DNA from: Angiostrongylus vasorum
Taxonomy: Eukaryota; Nematoda; Chromadorea; Rhabditida; Metastrongylidae
DNA length: 64,000 bases
Assembly (NCBI GenBank): GCA_018806985.1
Contig: JADANN010000401.1
Coordinates: forward strand, 1,302,001 to 1,366,000
Direction: 5' to 3'
A program made the position numbers and the translations under genes. Below the pieces are notes generated by a model, which was not told where the DNA came from, did not search any database, and was given only the letters and a program-made list of their open reading frames with translations. Shown here in pieces: positions 36,326 to 48,300 of the stretch (position 1 is the first letter of the stretch; the number at the start of each line of letters is the position of its first letter).

Positions 36326-36685
36326 GAAGTGCCTCCCAACGGTTTACCACCTCATCGTGGCTGGGAGGTGTGCTCTTGGGTGTCGGATTGCGATGTACAG
36401 TCGGAGAATCCAGCGTTTCCATCAAGAAGCCTAGCCAAGAGTAAACCCATACCAGGATCCACCACCGTCCTGGTATCAAAGTCGCATGGTGGCAAATCTC
36501 CCTCTGATCCACAAGGGCTGCGATTGTCCGTGGTGGTAAAGACCTGGGGCAGATTTTTGGCCAGGCTGGCCTCGGGTTTCAGGGAACCACAACGGCTTAA
36601 GCAGCAAATCTCCGAAAAATGGTGATCATGCTGGAGCCCGCGCAACCTGTGAGGATGGGCCGTTCAAGTATCAAGTAAGTAAGTA
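36325..36685 (+). mobile_element. Repeat family R copy
   Basis: CCCAACGGTTTACCACCTC to ...TCAAGTATCAAGTAAGTAAG. An internal deletion of about 40 bp after 36408 compared with the copy at 21815. Adjacent on the 3' side to a Penelope-like fragment. Confidence 0.85.
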
Positions 36686-36689
36686 TACA

Positions 36690-37080
36690 TGAAGTGCCAG
36701 CACAATATTTCCGACCTGTGAACGGAGTCCTCTCACTAAGACAGAAAGTTGTCTTGGCTGAACAAACGATATTCCTTCGCGAACTTCAAACGAAAGCGAC
36801 TACACGATGTATGTGGTCTACCAGAGGACAGCCAAGAAGTACTGGACATCGAATTCCGACTACTACTCGCCTCTCTTCGATGCGAGCAAGACAACATGTA
36901 AGCGAACCGAAGAAGTGCAAGTTAAAGGAGTCTTATTGCATCCAGTATTTGGAGGATTCCCTTTTGGGGGAGAATAATGAGCTCTGAAGAAGGCGAAACT
37001 GTTGAAACGTCAGCTATTCTGTGCTAATAAATTCTATAGTACCAACTTCGTGTTTGCTCATTGAAGAAGAAAAAGTGAGT
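36690..37080 (+). mobile_element. Penelope-like element: N-terminal piece joined to its 3' hammerhead-like end
   Basis: 36825-36970 matches 50160-50310 of the large element (ACCAGAGGACAGCCAAGAAG; GGATTTGGAGGAT-type block). At 36980-37015 is the motif AGCT-CTGAAGA-AGGCGAAACTGTT-GAAACGTC-AGCT, followed by a tail with AATAAATTCTATAG. The whole RT core between them is missing. Confidence 0.65.
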
Positions 37081-37715
37081 TATAATTAAATAGTGGCATA
37101 CATGCCATTCATAGCTAGAGCGATAGATCAAAGTCATGTTCACAACCCCACTTACCCTCTAGTTATCGATGAATTATAGTTTATTGTCAAGAAACCACCG
37201 TTGAGGCCAGAAATTGGCCGTTGCCCCAAGCAAGACGCTAAAAACTGTAGGAGCACTATGTATCAAGGTCATGGGGATCTTCCACAGGTCTTCCCAATCC
37301 GTACGGAGTATTTCCCACAGCAGTCACCTTTACAGCTTAGAACTAATCAACATAATCATGAAAATTGAGCTTTCGATGTAGTGATCGTGACAGGTCATCA
37401 AGGTCATGCCAATCACAGAACGAAATGCCACATGACAAGGTTAGAGAATGGAAGTTTTGAAGGTCAGCGTCTTTTCGATTTCTATTTGTGATACTTGTGG
37501 CTACCATTCCATGTCTCCTAGAGTCCAGAAAACACTAGGACCGAGGGTACCTCGTTGTGGTTCAACTTTCGACTATTCCCTTGTAATATGATGAACTGCT
37601 ACCTCCTTGAAAGTTTATTTTTCTCTCTTGCTAATAATTTAGTGCGAAGAGTTGAAATATGGGGTTTTTTTAAACTATCCTATATTCTATGTATGGAACA
37701 ACGGCAAGAGGTGCG
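37080..37715. other. Intergenic DNA, nothing recognised
   Basis: No gene or family assignment. CCAATCACAGAACGAAATGC and similar strings seen here were not found elsewhere in the window. Confidence 0.4.
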
Positions 37716-37980
37716 CCGCCGTAAACACTTGGAGTAGCTGGTTCGGTCGAACCATTAAGCCCCGAACAAACCAAGTCCGCACTCCTTCCGAGACAGTTGG
37801 ATTGCTATCAGACTTGTCTGGTAAGATAAAAAACACTGGTTTAGGTGTACCTCATAGTTCATCACGTAGACCAAACGTGTATTCTGTCACCTATGCTGTG
37901 CTATGCTAGTAATGGGATCGAATGGATAGTGCATTCCTAGGGAATTGATCAGCGCCGAAGATTTTATCCTTTTTTCTTAA
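37715..37980 (+). mobile_element. SINE family A, diverged
   Basis: Layout kept: GAACCATTAAGCCCCG (B-box region), ACTTGTCTGGTAAGAT core end, TCACGTAGACC, and 3' end GATCAGCGCCGAAGATTTTA. Confidence 0.55.
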
Positions 37981-38049
37981 TCATTAATTCTTTATAAAGT
38001 TCATTTCTGGCATACACAACTCGACATCACGCCTTGTGCACATCCCAGT

Positions 38050-38220
38050 ACTTTTTTTTCATTTGGTTGCTTTTTTGTTATACATCGCTAACGATGGTCT
38101 CCTAATTCTCGTATAGGTTCGATAGCTGCTTGAGGATTTCTGGTCTTCTTTATGAAAGCCGCTGAATGCTGATCAAGCTGATCATTCCTAAAATACTAAG
38201 ATAAGCAGGCAACGACATTT
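38050..38220 (-). mobile_element. SINE family C fragment
   Basis: CACATCCCAGTAC, TCGCTAACGATGGTC, GATAGCTGCTTGAGGATTTC and CGCTGAATGCTGATC match the non-head half of family C. Confidence 0.5.
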
Positions 38221-38649
38221 CCTAGTCTTTACCTCAGTTGTTTTTTGCGACTATGATTCTAATTTATATTTAGTCAACTCTTTGCTTAAATGCAACATAA
38301 TTCGCTTGAGGTTATGCCAGTTGTTCTAGTATGGAAAGGTTGTTGATCATTAACAGGTGCAGTCGGCGGTCGGCTAGCCAACGTTATTACTTCATTGCGT
38401 TTACAACAAATCTTAAGCCTCCTTAAGCGACCAGGAACAGCGCCACGTTTTTTCAGCATCACTTGTTAGTCTCCAGATAATTCTGTACTCATTAGGGGAT
38501 TTCATAGTAATGACAAGCACAGCGTTACGATGACGGAGCTACGCGACGCATCCTCGTCATTTTGCCTAAGTTCCGATTCAGATTTACTGTTTTCAGAAAA
38601 TGTAGGGAGGATTAGCACCCTTGCGAAGGTCTGTTTGAAGCTTGAGGCA

Positions 38650-38745
38650 TCATATGTAGATATTCTCAACAACTTCGCATAATACCTTGCTGTAAAAATT
38701 GTGGTAGGCAGAAAATAAAAAAGTAAACGTTGTGATTTCAACTAA
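38650..38745 (+). mobile_element. SINE family B 3' half
   Basis: The run from ATATTCTCAACAACTTCGCA to AACGTTGTGATTTC matches the tail of family B. It leads directly into the next copy at 38747, as a tandem dimer would. Confidence 0.55.
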
Positions 38746-38746
38746 A

Positions 38747-39035
38747 GCCTGAGCTTAACTGGGTGTTCAACGCCGAAGTGAGCTCCCCAGATCAATCCCA
38801 TTGACAGGTGATTACTGATGGCACCGATTGATAGAACTAGCTGGGAGACAGGCGAAATGAAGGACCAGTATGGTGTGGTGCTGAACGCGTTAACCCCCGG
38901 AAAGGGTAATAGCGCGTTCGTTCCCCACCACAGAGCCGTCGGGAGTTTTGCAAATTTCTCAGCACCTTGTGGTTGTATTTCGCATAATACCCAGCAGTAA
39001 AAATTGTCCTAGGCAGAATATAAAAAAGTAAACAT
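38747..39035 (+). mobile_element. SINE family B
   Basis: Leader TCAATCCCATTGACAGGTGA, head TATGGTGTGGTGCTGAACGC, B-box-like GCGTTCGTTCCCC, TTGCAAATTTCTCAGC and end AAAAGTAAACATTATAAC. Confidence 0.85.
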
Positions 39036-39386
39036 TATAACAACTTTATCAACCTATGTTGTAGCCATCTAATCACTTTGTTCCTTGCGTATCTGTTCTT
39101 TTTTCTTCTGGTTACGTCTAGCTTCTTGCTAAAGGATATGATTTACCATATATTTATTTACTTATCATTCTTTATCGCAAAGAAGACAAAAACGAGTCCC
39201 GTGACCAAAGAAGGCCTACACTCCATGTTTGCCAGTTGACTTCTGTATTGAGAAGAACGGTTTTCGATGTTAATCAATGATTTCTTCGCACATTTCTAAC
39301 GTTAACCAATATGGAATATGAGCCTTAAACATCGCTTCATATCTCCGTTTCTTGCTTTCTTCCCTCTCAAAGTTCTTGTTTTCAGG

Positions 39387-42300
39387 ATGAGGATATTGTT
39401 GATTTCAGTCTTTTATGGTTTTACTGCAGCCTGTGTTTACAAAAATGAGAAATACAAAGACGGCGATACCTGGGTGAGTGATAGAATTGTGAACACTAGA
39501 ATCTCTTCAAACACTTCACCACTGTTTCTTAAGTGCCTTATCGCTCAAAAGTTAAGCATTAAAGTAAGTAAAGTTGCTCGACTTGTGGTATGGTTACGGT
39601 AACGGCGCCACTTTCAGTCTGATTCCCTCGCCTATGTGGCTTTGCAAAAAACTTTAAGACGTAACTTAGACTTTAAAAGCCTCAGAATCGGAAGTAGTTC
39701 TTTGTAGTTTTCTGAATCTAGGAACTAGTAGAACTAATAAGGACACGTACGGTGCAGTGCTTAAAATATGCGCTGCTTAAAATATGCGCTTTTAATGCAC
39801 ATAGTTGTTGGCTTGGTTCCCTATTCCGTTAACTATCTAACTAGCTCCCTTTCTTTCCATAGTCGGCAATTTACAACCCTACTTTTCTGATGGAATAAAG
39901 ACAACGACTTGGTCCTCCTATAGGCAAATATGCGTACAGTCACCTCTACGACGTTAAGGTTAGAGTCGAAAGCATTACGAGTCTCGCATAGATTGATGAC
40001 CGCGAAACGCCTTATGGTAAGAAGGCGATTATGCGGAAACGTCAGCTACGGTTGTGTTGTATGTGTGTTATTGTATGGAACTAAACGTATGCTGTTTAAC
40101 AACCTCGCGATTGCTGAGGAAGAAAAAGACGAATTCATAATCCAATGCCGAGGTTAATAGAAAGTCGATCCTTGGTCCTAATGCTTTTATTTTCTACAGA
40201 AACTGTTAAAGTGGTCAAACGACAATTGATAGAGGTGGCATTAAACACGGCATCATAGCAAAGTTTAGTTAGGGATTTAGTTGAAGTAGTGCCTAGCCCC
40301 ACTTCTCCTGCATCATTCTAATGAATAGCAAAGCAACGTGAAACTACGTTGTTCATGAATTGACTCGATTATATTGGTTCAATTCCCAATTTATCGCCTT
40401 TGACCACGAGAGTTTCTCAACTGATATACATATCCGAAGGACACAAGGAGCGTTCTTCCGCTCCTGTTTCGTTTTTCCAGATTGATGTGAGGTATGTTCT
40501 TTCCACCTACTTGTTCGATTACAGGCTTTGGGCCGAATTGGCGTGCAGGATACTATCCAACACATAAACGAACCAGCCCACATAAGCATGGATCAGTACT
40601 ATATGGAATCCAGTGAGGCAAAAACAAGAAGTTCTTCTCTTGAATCTACTTCCTTCTCAGGACAAATATATCTTGGCCTTTAACTGGCGTTGAACTTTTT
40701 GTCCTATATTTTAAATGCTGCACAGGTTGTCTTACCCTCGCTGACCTTAAATTTCTCACACATCGGAGATCCATTGTAGCGTAGGGGGAGGATTACTGGG
40801 ATAAAAATATCAGTAAATCTAAGAATTTGCGTCTAAGATACTCTAGTTCTCATTGTTTCAGTTAATTTTATAGGTAGTGCGCTCAACATTCGTTATGAAA
40901 TGTACAATCCTTAAGAGCGGATCGTGGAGTGCGAAGGTAATCGGTTGTCGCACAAGTGGCGGCGTGTTTGTCGAGCCAGGACATTCAATCATTGAAGGTG
41001 ATACGGTAAGGTAGATATTAATTAAATTCTAATTGATCCCTTCATCCTTTTTTGAGGAAGCATCTATAATGAAAATTATGGGACCACGGATTAGAAACGG
41101 AAAAAAATCGGCATACCAAGAGGTGTTGCACGAAGATAAGGAAAGAGAACAATCGTCTTCACTTTTCCATTCTCTTTCTTTCTTTCGATCGTTTCCTTCA
41201 TATGTCCTATTCTGTTTCTCTTGCCTTCAAGCTTAAGCACATCACGCTTACAACGATGCCTAATTAGTTGTACCCACTACATTAACAACACTCAACACAG
41301 CTGACAGAGTGCAAACGATAATCAAAGACGCAGTGCTCACTTGTAATCAACGATTTCATAGTAGTGTTTTTAGAAGATGATTTTACTTCATGTTTTGGAA
41401 AAGATGAATGTTTTATTGAATATGTGGATAAGAGAATATCACTCAGATATATTCAGGACGTCACCTTAAAAGTGTTGGTGCAGAAGTCCTACTGCTGCTT
41501 ATGGGTTAAAAAAGGATAAACCTCTCGGCGTTGATCAGTCCCTGAGAGATGCGCCATGCATTCGACTTCATTAAGCATCCTTTGGAGGTGATTGAATGCA
41601 TATCTGGCCTTTACAATGGCTCTTGCGGTAGCCTACCGATATCAAACCAGTGCTGCTATCCTCCCAGGCAAGTTCGGTACCAATTTGCCGACCCCGAAGG
41701 GACGGAAGGCTTGGTGGGCCATGGGCGCGGGGATCGATCCCATGTGCTTATTGTGGGCGCCTCCGGCCACTGCGCCACACGCGCCTTCTGCTTATGGGAG
41801 TATGGAGAAATCGTTCTTGTATTGTACTGTCCTACTATGAGAATTAAAAAGAAGGGAAAATATTTAGAAGAAAGGAGTTCATAATGAGGTCGTGTCGTTA
41901 TACAATCGACTGTGGTCGACAGTCCACAACTGCATTACAATGTCTCTGCATTTACGCCAACAGTTTAAAAATGTATAGCACTTTTAAAATAACTTCAAAC
42001 TCCCATTAGTTCGGAGTCAGGAAATTGGTACCAGACCTGATATCCAGGGAGATAAGAGCATTAACTTGACAGATCAGTGCACCACTGGAGGTCGCTTTGT
42101 AGGATAGATACACCTTGAATCACCTTCAGCGATACTTGATGACGTCGAAATCATGGCGGATGGTGCAGCGACTAATCAACGTCGAACGTGTTGTCCTTTT
42201 TTTTTAACCACAAGCATGAAAGCTTCCATGTCCAAGTTTTTACCAAATTATTGAAGCCGTTCTAAACTGCGTCTAGATTAGCGAATGTTTTCTTGATAAG

Positions 42301-45300
42301 GAACTCGTCTATTCCTTTCATAAAGTAGTAATGCTAATTTAAACTCGATTTCATTTTGATTTTTGAAGTACGATTTCCTCATAAAACTCTTAAAGTTGCC
42401 GCAATTTTTAGTGTACGGTCAGGTTTATGCTGTTTAGTTTTAGAAAATGAGCTAAATATGATCCACCTGGGCGTTTAATGCGTGAGTCATATATGGCTCA
42501 CTTTGTCAGTAGCATGTTAAACGAAAATTCCTTATTTGTCTGCTGAATATTACGAGTTTTTTTTAAGAAGTATGACTGTTTGGACATGGGACATGACCAT
42601 GTTGAGATCAGAAGGACTTATTACAATAGCGGGAAGCAGGAGAGTTGCGAAGGACATGTTATTGGTAGGCTTTTAACTCTGTATAGTAACCATTATCTCC
42701 TATGATTGTTATGGTTCATCCAGTTGCCCAGAATTGAAGGAGTTTTCCTCTTACTCTCGATTTGTATTTAGTAAATGAGATGAAAAAGAGAAATATGATA
42801 AGTCTAGTGCCAATTTCCACTTAACCACGACATATATAATTAGTATTTTGGTTTATCGATAGGCTTACACGATGTTACTAGTACAAGTCCTAACTGTGGC
42901 TAACGTTTCGCTGATGCCGTTTTCTGCAGAACCGCGATGATTCGAAACAAGTGTCCACAGTACTTGGTTGATATGTTCCACTTTACTGACTCCGACTCAA
43001 AGCGCCTACAAGGATCTCTTCTTAAGAAACAGTTGCTATGGACACTGGGCTCAGGTCATCCCGGCTCTGATGGGGACAATGCCGTTGAAACGTGAGCCGC
43101 GATAAAGAATTGTAATAAGTTGATGTAAACGTATCAATAAACTAAGCCATTGATGAATTTAACCAAGAGTCACGCTACGTGCTGTAATAGGGAAGCAAAG
43201 GACAGTTGTATTTCCAGGAGAATCATGGGTGTCACAGTATAATTTCCGCAAGATATGCACCGAGAACGGTGCACGGATCACTGAGTGTTTGACCGACGCA
43301 GGATTCGCGGTACCACTCAATCGCCACCTCGTTTTCTCAGGAATCATCTACAAGTTGGTTGTTTATAACTTGGTTTTTCACTGCTGTGAGCCAAATACTA
43401 GGAGCACTAGATATTAAGATGGCTATCTTAGACTTTTTTCGAGACTTCTTAAGAAGTTTTTTCTCTAAGAGATTAAGACCACTGGTTACTTATCTATCTC
43501 GAAAAAAATCGGCCATACGGGAATGCACTATGCTTAGTTGAGGAACAAAAAAAATGAATGGGGACTTCTAAGGCTTGTGTCTTCGTGATCCTCACTGTCC
43601 TATGACAATGTGGAAGTGAAGGGAGCAGATAGCACAGTGGTAAGGACGGCGATCATCATGGGCACGGTGCTAGCTCGATCTCGTCTCGGGCCCAGCAAGC
43701 TCTTCATCCCTGCGGGGTCGGGAAATTGGCACCGGACTTGTCCAAAAACCACTTTCTGCAATCTAATTGAGGACGCTCCAGCCCGGCTATCCCTGGTCTC
43801 CAGGGAAAGCCGACTCGACCAACATTTTTGCGGCATTCAAGATGAAAGAAAGACACTCAAGCAGCGCTCGAAGCCAGAAATAACAGTTGGAAAACCTTCG
43901 TGGATGATGGATGAGAGGAAATGAATCAGGTGTGAGAAATGCTGCGAAAATCACAGTGGATGTGAAAACGGGTCGTATAAAATGAAAAAAAAATTATAAG
44001 AACGTAATGGTAGTGTATGGTGAATTTTCGCTATTACGTCTTTATTACTGAACTTTACGCGACTGTCTGTGAGTAATGCGTGCGTCGCAGTGGTTTTGCA
44101 CGTTAGATCAGCCACGCTGCTTAACCAATCGTTCCGAGGTCGCCATAGTGCTGCCATACTTGTATGAGAGAATAAAAACACTGATCTGATAGGTTGGTAG
44201 ACCACTGCAGGTGATTGTATCGAGCAAATATGATCTCAGTGAATTCTAGGATTCACTATAGAGTTGTATGCAAAGCGCTTCCTTAAAGGAGTCTAAAGGA
44301 GCAGGCTGAACGCTCTATCTTTTGTACTTTTACATATTTGGAGGCTCCCAACGGTTTACCGCCTCATCGTTGCTTGGAAGTGTTCCTGGGTGTAAGGCTG
44401 CGATGTACAGCGGAGGAATTCATCCCCTGGCAGTGTCTCCCAAGCTAAGGAGTCTGGCATTTCCACCAGGAAGCCTAGCCAAGAGTAAACCAATACCAAG
44501 GTCCACCACCATCCTGGTATTAAAGACGCATGGTGGCAAATCTCCCTCTGATCCACAAGGGGTGCGACTGCCTGCGGTGATGAAGACCTGGGGCAGACTT
44601 TGGCCAGGCTGACCCCAGGATTCCAGGGAACCACAATGACTTTACCAGCAAATCTCCAAAAAATGGAGGTTATGCTGGGGTCCGCACAGTCATTGAGGAC
44701 GAGCCATTCAAGTATCAAGTATCAAGTAAGCACATATTTAGAGTAAAGTTACTCACTGCTGCTAACATCCTCTGTGAATTATATCTGACAAGGAGAACAC
44801 CCTATCGAGCTACCATTTTCGTTGGGTATCTTCGAGATTCTGACGTTTCCCTAAATTTAACAAGGAATTGAAATGAGTATTAGAGGTTTTCACCTTTTCT
44901 TTCATAAAAGCGTCGTCACTGAATCATCTCGAATTCGCAAAAAATCATTTTGTAAAGCTTTTACCAATGATTTGGTTTGGCAGTGCATGTGAATAATAGA
45001 GGATAAGAAATGAGTTTTGTACAATTCAGATGCACCCTCTACCGTAACGGTACCGTATCCATCGACAGAGAAAGCATTCCATTAGCAACGAACTCTTCAA
45101 GTCGTGTAAGCTCAAGATTGTTAAGTTCCCAGGATCGACTTTCTATTAACCTGGGCATTGGAATATGAATGCGTCGTTTTCTTGTTCAGCAATCGCGAGG
45201 TTGTTAAACAGCATACATTTACTTCCATGGAAAAACACAGTACAATGCAACAGTAGCTGACGTTTCGGCAGTATCGCCTTCTTCGGAGCCTGGAGGGGTA

Positions 45301-48300
45301 TACTGACATACAATTTACTGGGCCAAGCGCTTCAATGACACTTACAAAAAGACGAAAAAACTCTATGGTAATCACATGGTCAACAGCTTCTCGAAAAAAA
45401 CTTACCGCTTTCTTACGTGCCTTCCAATGAGGAAGATTAGAACAGCTGATTATAGTCGCATAAGGTTGATGACTGCACCATCCCACATCAGAAATTGATG
45501 CGAACATACGGGGTCAGGTCGCGTGTGACCTCTGGGCGTTCATCCCTGCTATTCATTGTAGAGTTTTTGGTATTTATCCAAAAAGCCTCAAGAAGTTTTC
45601 GCGCTGGTGTTCTAGTCTCCTGCGCAAGGATAAACCAAAAACCAGCTGATAAAGGATTGGATAGATGCCAAAAACTCTACAATGAATAGTAGGGATGAAT
45701 GCCCAGAGGTCATACGCGACTTGACCCCGTATGTTCGCATCAATTTCTGATGTGGGATGGTGCAGTCATCAACCTTATGCGACCATAATCAGCTGTTCTA
45801 ATCTTCCTCATTGGAAGGCACGTAAAAAGAGGTGAGTTTTTTCGTGAAGCTGTTGACCATGTAATTACCATAGAGTTTTTCGTCTTTTTGTAGGTGTCAT
45901 TGAAGCGTTTGGCCTACTAAATTGTCTATCAGTATGCCCTTCCAGGCTCTGAAGAAGGCGATACTGCCGAAACGTCAACTACTGTTGTATTGTATTGTGT
46001 TTTTCTATGGAAGTAAATGTATGCTGTTTAACAACCTTGCGATTGCTGAACAAGAAAACGACGCATTCAAGATTGTTCAATTTTCTTTGTTTAATTTTCA
46101 GTAGCACTTATACTGCAAGCTCTTAGGCTTCTATAAACTTTTTTTCCGAAACGTTATAGATCTCTTCAGTTTCTATTTAGCACTATCCAGTATTGGTATT
46201 TAAAAAGTTGCGTTGTTGTTTCTATCCTTTCTTCATTGTGAAGATAGCTTATAGTACAGTTACAGCTGAAACCCGTTGACGTGCTTGGTCCTATGTGGAA
46301 AAGCTTCGGGCATCTAGGAAGGGTAAGTTACGATGTTTTTTTCCTCAGAAAATTAGTTGAGCTAAAGTAAAATAATCGCTCCTAACGGTTTGCCGCTTCA
46401 TCGTGGCTGGGAGGTGTTCCTGGGTGTCCGGCGGCTATGTACAGCAAGGGAATCCATTTCTCTGGCAGGGTCTCCCAAGCTGAGAAGAAGTCCGGCGTTT
46501 CCATCAGGAAGCCTAGCCAAGAGTAAACTAAAACCAAGGTCCACCACCATCCTGGTATTAAAGTCGCATGGTGGCAAATCTCCCTCTAATCCACAAGTGG
46601 TGCAACTGCCTGTGGTGGTGAAGACCTGGGACAGACTGGCAGGCTGACCTCAGGGATTCCAGGGAACGACATTGGCTTAACCGGCAAATCTCTGAAAATG
46701 GAGATTATGCTGGGGCTCGCACAACCAGTGAAGACGGGCCTTTCAAACGTCAAGTTAGTAATTCAAGTAGCAGAACGTCGGGACAACAAGAAGAGCTACG
46801 GGATAGGAAGGACTTTTACGCGCTGCCTACCATCCATCTTCGGGAGGTGTGCGAACATTAATGGCTTCAAGTTCGCTCAAAGAAATATGAATTTTCAAAG
46901 CGTCCGCTGCGAAAAACGAAGTTAGAGAAAGGAGAATGAAGAGTGAACATTTGCCCTAAACCTCTTGCTCTAAACATTCCAAAATTTATTGGATTTCGTT
47001 GCTTAAGTTTAATGCTTCCTTTCCGTTAGTTTAGCTTGAAGTCGTTTAGTGGTTTTTCAGTTAGTACAATCGCAGGAAACTTTTGACAATGAACCGATGT
47101 TAGATGCTGATACATCACTTCGCTCTCAACATACAGCTCATAATGAGAAGGCTGTCACTTGTGTTAGCGATGGTATTGTTCATTACCCGGAAGAGACGTA
47201 AGCAACAAAAATAACTACACTTTCAGTGCCTTTACTTTTTATTTACTGCCTACTCTTTTTTTAATGGCAAGGTATTATGTGAAACATAACCAAGACAGTA
47301 AGGTAATACCCTGTTCGATCCCCCACCGCAGACACCAGCGGTCGGGAGTTTTCTAAATATCTCAACAACAGCACGACTACACTTTCATTTCTATGGGGCG
47401 CATGTAGCGCATTGGTTAGAGGTGCTCGACAAAACACACGTGGTCAGTGATCCAATCTGGACTCCTAGACCTACCATGCATTTCATTCTGGGGGTGAAGG
47501 AATTGATGCCAGATTTGTCTCATAGGACAGGAACACTGATCTGACACATCTGTGGGCTATGGCAAGCTATTGCATAGGCAAGATATGCATTCAATCATAA
47601 CTAGCGATACTTATTGAAGTCAAATGCGTGGCGCATCACTGAGGAATTGATCAACGCCGAAAGCTTTATCCTTTATTCTCTAGTTTTGGTTCCATTGTGT
47701 CGATATAGTGTGGCTTTGTAGTGATTCAATCCTAGCTGATAAAGAGAACGTTGACAGCTAAGTCCAGAAAACCCTGGCCACCATAGGGCTCTTTGTGGCC
47801 GTTGTAGGCATTCTACATTCTAGTTCGTTGTAGAACATCCTAGACTTCGATCTGGGAGAGCAAAATCGCTGGATTCGTAAAGGAAACAATAACAAGAATA
47901 GTCATAGTACAGTTATAGGTATAGCACAGTACAGTTATAAGTTACAAGCATGACAAGCATCGAAATTGCTTATTTTCCTGCCTACTACCTGCCTGAGAGT
48001 AGCACGTGCGTTCAACGTCTCTAGCAATAATCGTATATTTGGTTAACTACCGTCGTCTGGAAAAATTGTAAACAGATTCAGTAGAACTATCTTTACTTTG
48101 TGAAACAACCACAATGATGCGAGACATTTGCAAAAATCCGGACCGCAGGTGTCTGCGGTGGTGAACAAACGCGCTATTGTCCTTTCCGGGAGTAACGCGT
48201 TCACCACCACATCATGCGAGTCCTTCGTTTCGCCTGTCTTTCAGCTGATTCTGTCGATCTCTGCCATCAGCAATCACCCGTCAGCGGGATTGATCTGGGA

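Noticed and set aside
43925..43985. Cys-rich short frame after an ATCAG acceptor that could supply the missing cysteine of module 2
   Set aside because: It falls within the tail of a SINE C and ends at a stop after about 20 codons, so it is most likely coincidence.
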